A stretch of DNA of 64,000 bases, taken from Cylindrotheca closterium. Taxonomy: Eukaryota; Bacillariophyta; Bacillariophyceae; Bacillariales; Bacillariaceae. Below the pieces are notes generated by a model, which was given only the letters and a program-made list of their open reading frames with translations, was not told the DNA's origin and did no database searches. The stretch spans positions 124,001-188,000 of the forward strand of contig CAKOGP040001335.1 in NCBI GenBank assembly GCA_933822405.4, written 5' to 3'. Each line of letters starts with the position of its first letter. Position 1 is the stretch's first letter. Position numbers and translations under genes: made by a program. Of this stretch, positions 48,319 through 56,484 are shown one piece after another.

Positions 48319-50778
48319 CTAGATCTGTCGGTAGACATTGACTTGTCCGGTGTTTTGTCCGTTGCTGGCAGCACTGCCAACAGCCAGGTACCTCGTCATG
48401 GCCACAGAGAATCCGAATGTGGAACCACCGCTTCCCGCTAGAGGACTTGGATTGGCTTCCCACTCATTCGTGGCCGGGTTGTAGTAGTACAAATCCACTT
48501 GACCACGGGAATTTCTTCCTGGAGAGCCCACAGCAAGGGTATTGCCTTCCAGATCAACTGAGAATCCCATTTGGTCACTACGGCTAGGATCCGAAAACTT
48601 GACTGTATCTCCCAAACGCTTCCATGACCTCGTCGCCGAGTCGTATTCGTAGACGACAACCAATCCAGAATCTTGAGTACGGATATCGTGATTTCGTCCA
48701 GGTACTCCAATAGCCACACGATTTCCATTGACACGAAGAGAGTGTCCAAAATTGTCATCGTAACGTGTAGGCGTAAAGTTCCGTATCACATTGCCCAATC
48801 GGTTCCAGCTACCACTAGCAAATTCATAGCACGTGACGTATCCACCAAATTCAAGGTTGCGTGGTGCTCCGACGCATAAAAGATCTCCGTCATCGTTCAG
48901 ATCGACCTTCCAGCCAAACCAATCAAAATGGGCTTCTCCCCCCAATGGTGAGGCGATGGGTTCCCAAGTTTCATTGACCAATGCATATGTTTGCACTTCT
49001 CCCGAAACCAAACGTCGATCGTCGACACTATTGTCGTGATATGGAGCACCAACCACTAATCGAGTGCCGCTCTTGTTCATGCTGACGGAAATGCCAAAGC
49101 GATCCGCCGCAGCAAGTCCCTCGAGTTCTCTTCCAATCGGAAGATAATTCTTGGAGATGCTATTGTAGCGAAAGGTTCGGACATTGCCAGCATTGGTCCC
49201 AGCACTGCCTTCAAAGTTGGGTTCCGAGACTACCAGTAAGCTTCCATCTTCACTCATGGTAATGGCACTACCAAATTTGTCTTCCGTGTTACGGCCCGTG
49301 AGGACTGGACCACGAACATTCCATCGATTGGCAGTCCATTCGTAGACTTGAACCATTCCAGCTTGTGTGGCACCCAAAGCAGTCGCAAAGGGAATCCCGA
49401 CTGCCATGACATTGCCATCTTCGGACAATGACACGGAATATCCAAATCGTTGTCCACTGGCAGTTCCGACAAGAGGGGAACCCAGTGGCGCCAAATCACG
49501 AAGAATCAAAGTGGGAGATGAGGACGGCAATTCGGTTGGCCGGCTAGTAGGGGGACTAGTCGTTGGACTCGTTGATGGTGTCCTTGTGGGTGACTGTGTT
49601 GGCCTTTTCGTTGGAGCACTAGTCGGGACTTTGGAAGGTTGGGTGGTGGGTACCTTGGTAGGAGCCCGAGTTGGATTGCGAGTGGGCACTCGAGTGGGGT
49701 TGGGAGTAGGTCGGGGAGTTGGACCAACTACTGGGGCAAATGTTGGGTTGGTCGATGGTTCCGTGGTGGGTTCCTTGGTCGTCGGTGGCGGCGTGGGGAC
49801 TGGGGCATCCGTGGGAATAATGCCTGAATTTCCATTGTCCGAGTCGTCGACTGTAGGAGAAAGAGATGGAAAGGCAGTATCCGCAACGCTATCAATGGGT
49901 CGGGGAATCCACGTCTCGACTTCGTCCACATTGTCAAAGTCTTCTTGAATCTCGGCGTCCTTTTGAAAGAGTTCATCTCCATATCCTAAGGCCATGGTCA
50001 AGATTGCAGCCAATAGAATGGCAATAATGATAAATGATATAAACAGACCAGTCTTGGTCTTGTAGAGGCAATAGCAACAAGGACGAGATCCATCAGTGGC
50101 CGCTTCTTGTTTCTTTTGTTTCTTGGCCTCTTCTTTCAGTCGTTTCGCTCTGGCCTTTTCATCGATATTGGAAACCTTGCGGGTCTTTTCACTGGAATAT
50201 GTATTGTTGGCATAACTATTGTCCCTCGACTCGTCATCTTTGGGACCATCCGGCTTGATTTTCGAGACAAACTTTCCAATTACAGACTTTTTGGGTGCTG
50301 GTGCTTCTTCCCATGGTTCTGTAAATCCCCCTTGTTGAACTTGCGACTGAGGAGGAGGACTAATAGGGGTATGCCTCACCGGCGTTGGCTGTGGAGGTAC
50401 CGTTTGAAAGGATACCTGTTGCTGCTGTGGCCTCTGGGGCTGTTGAAATTGTTGCTGCTGCTGTAATTGCGGTTGCTGTTGAAGTTGTTGCTGTTGTTGC
50501 AATTGCTGCTGCTGCTGTTTTCGCAACATTTGCTTCTGTTGCTGCTGTTGCATAGCACTTTCAATGTCGCCACTAGTGGCATTCGGATGCTTGGCCAGCA
50601 TGAGAAGTCTTTGATCAGCTTGATTGGTTGGACGATTGGGAGATGTCTTGACTTGATATCCCTGCGGCATGGCCAAACCAAAATCAGAGCCAGAGCCTAG
50701 TGATTCAGTTTCACTATTCGGAGCAAAGGTTGGCACTTTGTGCCCCCCGTTGTATTGTCCACCCATGTAATTACTCAT
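48319..50778 (-). CDS. Type II membrane protein with FG-GAP (integrin-alpha-like) beta-propeller
   Basis: 819 aa, one exon, ATG at 50778. The cytoplasmic N-terminus (about 1-245) has long Gln runs (about 75-120) and a basic end. One membrane segment (TGLFISFIIIAILLAAILTM, about 250-270) follows with no signal peptide, so the C-terminus is outside. A Pro/Thr stalk of about 90 residues (NPTRAPTKVPTTQPSKVPT type) leads to the extracellular domain (about 430-819). This has about seven repeats of the form RFGYSVSLSEDGNVMAVG, KFGSAITMSEDGSLLVV and RFGISVSMNKSGTRLVVGAP, typical of FG-GAP blades. Likely a cell-surface adhesion or recognition protein. Its last 200 bp have a relic copy at 45971-46160. 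Confidence 0.8.
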   Translation of the reverse strand: MSNYMGGQYNGGHKVPTFAPNSETESLGSGSDFGLAMPQGYQVKTSPNRPTNQADQRLLMLAKHPNATSGDIESAMQQQQQKQMLRKQQQQQLQQQQQLQQQPQLQQQQQFQQPQRPQQQQVSFQTVPPQPTPVRHTPISPPPQSQVQQGGFTEPWEEAPAPKKSVIGKFVSKIKPDGPKDDESRDNSYANNTYSSEKTRKVSNIDEKARAKRLKEEAKKQKKQEAATDGSRPCCYCLYKTKTGLFISFIIIAILLAAILTMALGYGDELFQKDAEIQEDFDNVDEVETWIPRPIDSVADTAFPSLSPTVDDSDNGNSGIIPTDAPVPTPPPTTKEPTTEPSTNPTFAPVVGPTPRPTPNPTRVPTRNPTRAPTKVPTTQPSKVPTSAPTKRPTQSPTRTPSTSPTTSPPTSRPTELPSSSPTLILRDLAPLGSPLVGTASGQRFGYSVSLSEDGNVMAVGIPFATALGATQAGMVQVYEWTANRWNVRGPVLTGRNTEDKFGSAITMSEDGSLLVVSEPNFEGSAGTNAGNVRTFRYNSISKNYLPIGRELEGLAAADRFGISVSMNKSGTRLVVGAPYHDNSVDDRRLVSGEVQTYALVNETWEPIASPLGGEAHFDWFGWKVDLNDDGDLLCVGAPRNLEFGGYVTCYEFASGSWNRLGNVIRNFTPTRYDDNFGHSLRVNGNRVAIGVPGRNHDIRTQDSGLVVVYEYDSATRSWKRLGDTVKFSDPSRSDQMGFSVDLEGNTLAVGSPGRNSRGQVDLYYYNPATNEWEANPSPLAGSGGSTFGFSVAMTRYLAVGSAASNGQNTGQVNVYRQI

Positions 50779-51755
50779 TGCCAAAATTTTTATTTCGTTT
50801 GAATTTTTCTTCTTTTTGGCTGTAATTTGTTTTGGAGTGTCCTGTCTACTTGCTACAAGTACAAACTAGCAACGCAACCGCTAATGATATTTACAGGTGA
50901 ATGAATGAATGAATTGAATGAAATAATCAATGAATCAGTCAATCAATCAATCAATCAACCAGGTTTGGGGAAAGAAGAATCTTTGGTGGGTAAGCCGTCT
51001 TGCACTCCCGATTTGGTAATGATAGATAGATGTTGCTTCTTTGTTCTCTGCCTAAAATTACTACCAGTACGAAGTGGAGTCAGTCAGACTCGGTGGCAAA
51101 TCTTTCCTACGGCAATCTACGTACCAAACGAATTCGTAAGGAGACAATCTTGGGTGCGCGCGTGCTTCTCGCGAAAATCCCAGCACGATTTAAATCTTCC
51201 ATAAATGTTTTGTCACCCAAGAGCGAGGCGGCGCCGTGATTTTTGTCGCGTGGGAATCGAAAAAGGACTTGCGGAATTTTGCAGTGAAAATTTCGAACGA
51301 AGGTTGCTTGGTTTGAAATGCGCAAGTCCCGGTGCGGAATAACGACTGGACAACGACTACCGAAACGACTGAATGAACCGGTCCTGTCTGGTTTGTAATA
51401 ATGGAGTGGTAACTAGTCGGAGATGTGCTAGTAGAAGCCGCCTTTTCATTCTTGACTTGAAATAACGATACTAGAAGTACTGCCAATAAAATAGTACCAT
51501 TGTAGAATACGGTACATCCTAGTCCTATCTTGTAGCTGGATACATTTTTTGTGATATGAAATATTCATCCTAGAATACACTGTTATTATAGTGACAGTAG
51601 CTATTGGGTATAAGTAAGTAAGCTTTCAAACCAAAGCTCTCGTAGTAGATCGAATTGAAACCGAGCGCAAATGTATCGTCCTGCTTGTATTTGTGAGCAA
51701 TGCAATGCATGTAAAATAATAAACACGCTCATCATATTCCAGTCAAACACGCTTT
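50779..51755. other. Intergenic region with ATCA/GAAT microsatellite
   Basis: About 980 bp with no supported gene. A GAAT/ATCA-type simple repeat lies at about 50899-50960. It holds the FG-GAP promoter and the 3' flank of the next minus-strand gene. Confidence 0.5.
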
Positions 51756-52415
51756 TCAATTCAAAAACCACTTTTTCCATTTTGGCTTTTGATGATGATC
51801 ATCATGATTCGATTCGTCAATGGTGTCAAAGGGTTCTCGCCGCTCGGCCAAATACGCTTCATCCTCCTCCACGGAACCAAAGGAACTCAAGGCAGCCGGT
51901 GAGATTCCCGAGGCATTTCCGCGAAACATGGAATTGCGTGGAGGAAAGGACGACTTTCGTGATTTGGACTTTGTCGTAGTAGTGGTTGTAGGCTGCTGCT
52001 GCTGTTGCATGGAATGGTGATACGCTGGCAATTTGACCGACCAGGTTTCTGGCTCGTTGGGATTTCTGCGCCGACGTCGCTGTTCTCTATTCAAATACTG
52101 CAACATGGCAGCCTCGTCATCTTGCACGCTTTTGGCAGTAGTAGTACTAATGGTGGCTGGACTGGAGGACCGTCTACTTCGACTTTTGTTCTGTGGAAAG
52201 GAAGGCATGGGAGCCTTGTTGTTTGAATGATGATGATTCTTTATGTGAGGAATCGTCAATTGCAAACTGGGATGGGAGTTTTCGCTCACAGAATCATCTT
52301 CCTCCATGAAATGTCTTCTTGATTTCGTTGTAGGACTACTACTGAGAAACCGCAGTGATGTGGAAGAAGATTGAGAGGATCGTCGAGTTCCTGCCGAAGA
52401 TAATCTCATGGCCAT
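51756..52415 (-). CDS. Small basic Ser-rich protein, unknown function
   Basis: 219 aa, one exon, ATG at 52415. Low complexity: Ser/Arg runs, a His patch, Gln and Thr runs, and a conserved-looking middle (AAMLQYLNREQRRRRRNPNEPETWSVKLP). The end is PKWKKWFLN. No signal peptide or membrane segment. No family is recognised. It could be nuclear given its charge, but this is not shown. Confidence 0.5.
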   Translation of the reverse strand: MAMRLSSAGTRRSSQSSSTSLRFLSSSPTTKSRRHFMEEDDSVSENSHPSLQLTIPHIKNHHHSNNKAPMPSFPQNKSRSRRSSSPATISTTTAKSVQDDEAAMLQYLNREQRRRRRNPNEPETWSVKLPAYHHSMQQQQQPTTTTTTKSKSRKSSFPPRNSMFRGNASGISPAALSSFGSVEEDEAYLAERREPFDTIDESNHDDHHQKPKWKKWFLN

Positions 52416-52960
52416 GTTTTTGTTCTGTGAAAAATGAAGGATGGATGGATGATTCGGGTTGGGTTTTCGGAGAATATCGTTACCGAAAAGTCCCGGGTTT
52501 GTATGTGTGTGTTATTTGTTTTGTGAGTTTGAATTGTACTGTACGTGTACGAGATTGAACCTACGAACGGTGGGAGTTGTGTTTCATACTCCTTCCTGCA
52601 AGACCGTTTCAGCGAGATCGCAACATGTGAACAGGACTAGAAACGGAAACTTCCGCTAAAAGTTCCGACTTGAGTGTCCGATTGTTTCATGTGCAAAGAC
52701 CAGTTGGGCGCGATGATAAGATTCGTGATTGGAATGTCAATTTAGAGATGAAAAACAGTCACGAGCTTCAATCATGACGAGCTGGTCGGCGGTGCAAGAC
52801 GCAAGACGTCAATGATCAAAGCGTCAAGCAAATGAGAACGAATGAGAAGTGACGAAATCGAGTCACGAGCTATCGAACTTCAACAAACCCAGAGATTTTC
52901 AAGTTGGACACAAGCGTTTCAAACGTTTGTTGCAATCTTTTTTATTCAAAGAAGTCACTC
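52416..52960. promoter_or_regulatory. Divergent upstream region
   Basis: 545 bp shared upstream of the basic protein and the prolyl-hydroxylase-like gene. No gene or strong element is seen. Confidence 0.4.
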
Positions 52961-54634
52961 ATGGTGATCCACTCCAAGTTATTGTTGCTGATTCTCATAG
53001 CTGTGAGCAGTACTTTGTATGTCTCAGCATCGGCGGATACAGTACGACCCAGTGTTTCACTGTCTTCCAAATTGCCAGGATGGTTGACGGTACAAAATGA
53101 TCGAGAACTCCTCAGTGACTTGATGAACCAAGCTCGCCAGCGACACCATGAAGCCATTCAAAAAGCACGGGCTTCCTACTTTCATGGACCTGCTACCGAA
53201 TTGTCCAAGAAGGAATCCGAGAAGTCACTCGAATCCCAAATCCTGGATGAATATGAAGTCCATGCCAATGGCAAGATCCCGGATTTTGACACCGAATTGG
53301 AACGACGATTGTTCGTCACGAATGAAGAAACACCTCTATTCTCGGAACAAGAATGCCAAGATGTAGTGGCGAAAGCGGAATCTCATTTTGGGGATCAACC
53401 ATGGAGTCGTTTGCCGTCTGGACAGTACGATGTCGCTGGATTTTGGATTCGAGATGTCCCTTCCGTCCATGAATGGTTCAACAAAATGTTGCAAGAACGA
53501 CTTTTTCCCTTGCTGGTCAAAAAATTTCCCCATTTTGTGCCGGATATGACCGATTTGTGTGTGGATAATGCCTATGTGTTCAAGTACACTCCCGAAACGG
53601 GACGACGCACCGATGTTCACACGGATTCGGGATGCCTCTCGTTTACCATTTCGTTGAATAAGAACGACGAGTACCAAGGCGGTGGCACTTGGTTCGAGGG
53701 TCTCGAGGGAGATACGGAAGTCATTGAAATGAATATTGGCCAATGTACGGTCCGACCAGGTGGTGTCAAACATTGTGGCCACGCCATCAAGGAAGGTACT
53801 CGATACATTATTGGTGGATTTTGCATGTCTAACAGCAAGGTGGAATACGTCCGGATGCTCCTTGGTTTGGGTAGTGAATACTTTAGTAAGGGCGACGTAG
53901 AGAAGTCCAAACAAGCCTTTGAGGCTGCCATTGCCTTGAACCCCGACTTTGATGGTAGTTATTCGAATCTTGCCGACGTTCTGACGAAATCGGGAGAGAG
54001 AAAAAAGGCTCGAGAAGTATTGGAATACTGTTTGAAAGAAGTCAATCCACAAAGCGGAGAAATCGCCTATAGTCTAGGAGCCAATTATCTGGAGAATAAA
54101 GACTATGAAAAGGTCAAAACTTGCATGCTTTTGGCCTTGGAATCCGATGACAGTGATGTGGATGCCATGGAAGCCTTGGCCGAAGTCTACGCGGTCCAAA
54201 AAGATGCAGACGCCGAAGCCAAGTGGTATCACCGTATTGTTGAAACTCCTGGAGCCTCTGATACAGCCTTGTGCAAGGCCTATTGTAACTTGGGTGTCAT
54301 GAGTGAGGGTATGGAAGAAGAAATTGAATACTATATCAAGGCCATTGAATATCGCCCGGACCGATTTGCACCCCGATATAGTTTGGGATGTGCCTATGCC
54401 ACCAAGAAGGAATATGAACAAGCAATTCAACATTTTCGCCACGCAGCAGGCCTTGCAGAAGATAATTCGGAGGAACAGCAGCAAGCCCTGCAAACCCTCT
54501 ACCGAGTCGCCTCACTTCATTTGCAAGCATCCGGAGCCATGGCATCGATAACATCCCAAGCCGACGCAGTGCAAAAGTTTATGGAAGTCATTGGGAAAGA
54601 AAATTATGAACGATTAGCCTCCTTGAAACGGTAG
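52961..54634 (+). CDS. Secreted prolyl-4-hydroxylase-like 2-oxoglutarate oxygenase with TPR repeats
   Basis: 557 aa from the ATG at 52961; the upstream frame opens on TTG. Signal peptide 1-25 (MVIHSKLLLLILIAVSSTLY...). The oxygenase domain (about 110-290) has the iron ligands H-T-D (His220, Asp222), a distal His in VKHCGHAI (His271) and a 2-oxoglutarate-binding Arg281. The 10-residue spacing from distal His to the basic residue matches prolyl-4-hydroxylases. The GGGTWFE loop also fits. The second half (about 295-530) is TPR-like helices (YFSKGDVEKSKQAFEAAIALNPD, then others). It probably acts in the ER or Golgi on secreted proteins, with the TPR part binding substrate, as collagen prolyl hydroxylases do in another order. 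The substrate is unknown. Confidence 0.8.
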   Translation: MVIHSKLLLLILIAVSSTLYVSASADTVRPSVSLSSKLPGWLTVQNDRELLSDLMNQARQRHHEAIQKARASYFHGPATELSKKESEKSLESQILDEYEVHANGKIPDFDTELERRLFVTNEETPLFSEQECQDVVAKAESHFGDQPWSRLPSGQYDVAGFWIRDVPSVHEWFNKMLQERLFPLLVKKFPHFVPDMTDLCVDNAYVFKYTPETGRRTDVHTDSGCLSFTISLNKNDEYQGGGTWFEGLEGDTEVIEMNIGQCTVRPGGVKHCGHAIKEGTRYIIGGFCMSNSKVEYVRMLLGLGSEYFSKGDVEKSKQAFEAAIALNPDFDGSYSNLADVLTKSGERKKAREVLEYCLKEVNPQSGEIAYSLGANYLENKDYEKVKTCMLLALESDDSDVDAMEALAEVYAVQKDADAEAKWYHRIVETPGASDTALCKAYCNLGVMSEGMEEEIEYYIKAIEYRPDRFAPRYSLGCAYATKKEYEQAIQHFRHAAGLAEDNSEEQQQALQTLYRVASLHLQASGAMASITSQADAVQKFMEVIGKENYERLASLKR

Positions 54635-54944
54635 GAGGAAGTTAACAATAACTTTGACTATCATTGCTGTTGAGTTCGTTTCAAAAATACTTGTGCATTT
54701 GTGTTGTTGGTGATGGTAAACATGAACATACTGAAGCTGTCACTTTTGCACTACCACCTCGTTTGATATTTGATTTGTCAAGTCGGTGTGATGGTTCGAA
54801 GAATCAGACTGTATTGGCGGAACTAGCGACGAGTAATATTGCTTTGTGGAATTCATGTGGAAGGGACATCGCGTACGGTAGCGATTGGTCCATCGATGCA
54901 CCTCTGCCGGAAATGATTGTATGGTATGAGTCGAGTTTCCTTCT
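54635..54944. other. Convergent 3' intergenic region
   Basis: 310 bp between converging genes. No gene or element is seen. Confidence 0.45.
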
Positions 54945-56096
54945 TCATGTTCGCAGAAAGAATCCAATGGCACTTCCCACCACAAAACCGTGTCGAATCA
55001 TGGCCACCATTGGATGAATTGGCCCTTTTCCATCTTGGTTTGAATTAACTAGCGCTTTGGAAATTTGCACTTTTCTCCACGGAAACAGATAGGATCGTCG
55101 GTAGTGCCGTTGTTGGACCAAAGTTCCCCTAATACTATCAAAGCGGGATCCCCCAGTTGTCAAAATGAGAGCACCGTCAATGGGTACTGGTTGGGGCATG
55201 GCCGATCGAACTATTCTACGAAACCGTTCCAAAACTCTTCCAAACCCATGACCAATGCCACTATGAATGGTGTCCAAGAGGTCGACTAGTCCACGTTGTC
55301 CCCGTCGTTGAAGAAACGCATTGCCTTCTGCCAAGGAATAAACCAAAATGAGTGGTCTAGCAATCGTTCCCATGACTGCCGACAATAATGGTGCCACAAT
55401 CATACCAATACTGGTTCCCAACGCAAAATTGTATTTAGAAGGAATGCTTTCAAAGTTCTCCGTGGTCATGGCCCTACTCCACCATTCATGAATGAGGTTC
55501 AACGCATCCATAAGTTTAGGTTGAACGTCGTACCAAACTCGATCCACTTGGGATTTCAACAAGCGAGGTGTGTCTTCGTGCAAGATTCCCATGAGATCTA
55601 ATGCTTCCGATAAAATCCATGCCACAAGAGATAACCGTACGACTCGGTGTCCTTTCAAGAAGGATTTGTCTATAGTGTCTTCCTCAGTGGTTATATCAGC
55701 AACAGCATCCTCATTCTTCTTTTCGCCTAAAACTTTGTTCAGTCTCTGCTGTAGGGGTTCGACAATGTGTGTTTTGGGATCTCGTATTTGATGATCAAAG
55801 AGATATTTGGTAAAAGTCCAAGTGGCAACTGCCAATTCAACCAAGGCTTTTCCAATTGGTTCGAGCTTTGCTCCGACATTGTCACCACTGGCCGACGAGG
55901 CACTAGGTACAGAAGGACCATTTCCACCCCCTCGAGGAAACGAAGGATGTGATATTCGGGGCGACCTTGCAATGGAAGAGTGGAGGGAGAAAGCCTCGGA
56001 GGGTCGCGCAGAATTTGCAAGCTGTAGATGTAACAGTATTACAAGACAAAGGTTTCGTGGAAAGGATGGCATTGTGAATGGACACTTCTGAATCAT
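54945..56096 (-). CDS. Predicted plastid membrane protein, unknown function
   Basis: 383 aa from the ATG at 56096; a second ATG (56072) gives 375. The N-terminus has a signal peptide (LCLVILLHLQLANS) followed by SEAF-SLHSS, with Phe just after the predicted cut. This resembles the ASAFAP motif that routes diatom proteins into the complex plastid, and a Ser/Arg/Pro-rich transit-like stretch follows. The mature part has amphipathic helices, a hydrophobic region (VVRLSLVAWILSEALDLMGI), another (FALGTSIGMIVAPLLSAVMG) and a third at the extreme C-terminus. I do not recognise the family. TACCGGTA lies at 56117-56124, about 20 bp from the first ATG. Confidence 0.6.
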   Translation of the reverse strand: MIQKCPFTMPSFPRNLCLVILLHLQLANSARPSEAFSLHSSIARSPRISHPSFPRGGGNGPSVPSASSASGDNVGAKLEPIGKALVELAVATWTFTKYLFDHQIRDPKTHIVEPLQQRLNKVLGEKKNEDAVADITTEEDTIDKSFLKGHRVVRLSLVAWILSEALDLMGILHEDTPRLLKSQVDRVWYDVQPKLMDALNLIHEWWSRAMTTENFESIPSKYNFALGTSIGMIVAPLLSAVMGTIARPLILVYSLAEGNAFLQRRGQRGLVDLLDTIHSGIGHGFGRVLERFRRIVRSAMPQPVPIDGALILTTGGSRFDSIRGTLVQQRHYRRSYLFPWRKVQISKALVNSNQDGKGPIHPMVAMIRHGFVVGSAIGFFLRT

Positions 56097-56484
56097 AAAT
56101 CAAAACCCTTTCCATATACCGGTAAAAGCAAACGCATCAATCAATCAGTGTTCTTCTCCCACCATCACATCACTCGACCTTGTCCATGATTGCGCCCACA
56201 AACAGGCATGTACGACAGTGCTGTGACATGGTTCAAATTTTTGGGTACTGGTGTACTCGTACGTGTCAAAAATCCAACTAATTTAAAATATGTTTTATAT
56301 GCCGTGTCCTTTTCCTGTAGGTTTAGTATCTTCTAACTTGAAGACATGAATACGAAATGCGGATTCAGGTTGACAAGCTCTTTAGAATAGGTCGTGTGTT
56401 GAGTGTGAAAGAAGAGCAAAAATGCCTGGTAGGAAAGTGGAATGCACAGGTTTGTCCGTGATCACGCACCCATCACAAATTTTC
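56097..56484. other. Intergenic region
   Basis: 388 bp. It holds the promoter of the plastid protein and the 3' flank of the 56.5-kb gene. TACCGGTA at 56117-56124. No gene is seen. Confidence 0.4.

Larger units (their letters stand above)
47065..48500. repeat. Segmental duplication, copy B
   Basis: Matches 44850-46165. This copy contains the small gene at 47341-47748 and runs into the 3' end of the intact FG-GAP gene, so it is probably the source copy. Confidence 0.75.

Noticed and set aside
49367..49948. 193-aa plus-strand frame rich in Gly/Val
   Set aside because: It is the antisense of the Pro/Thr stalk of the FG-GAP gene; such repeats leave long open frames on the other strand.
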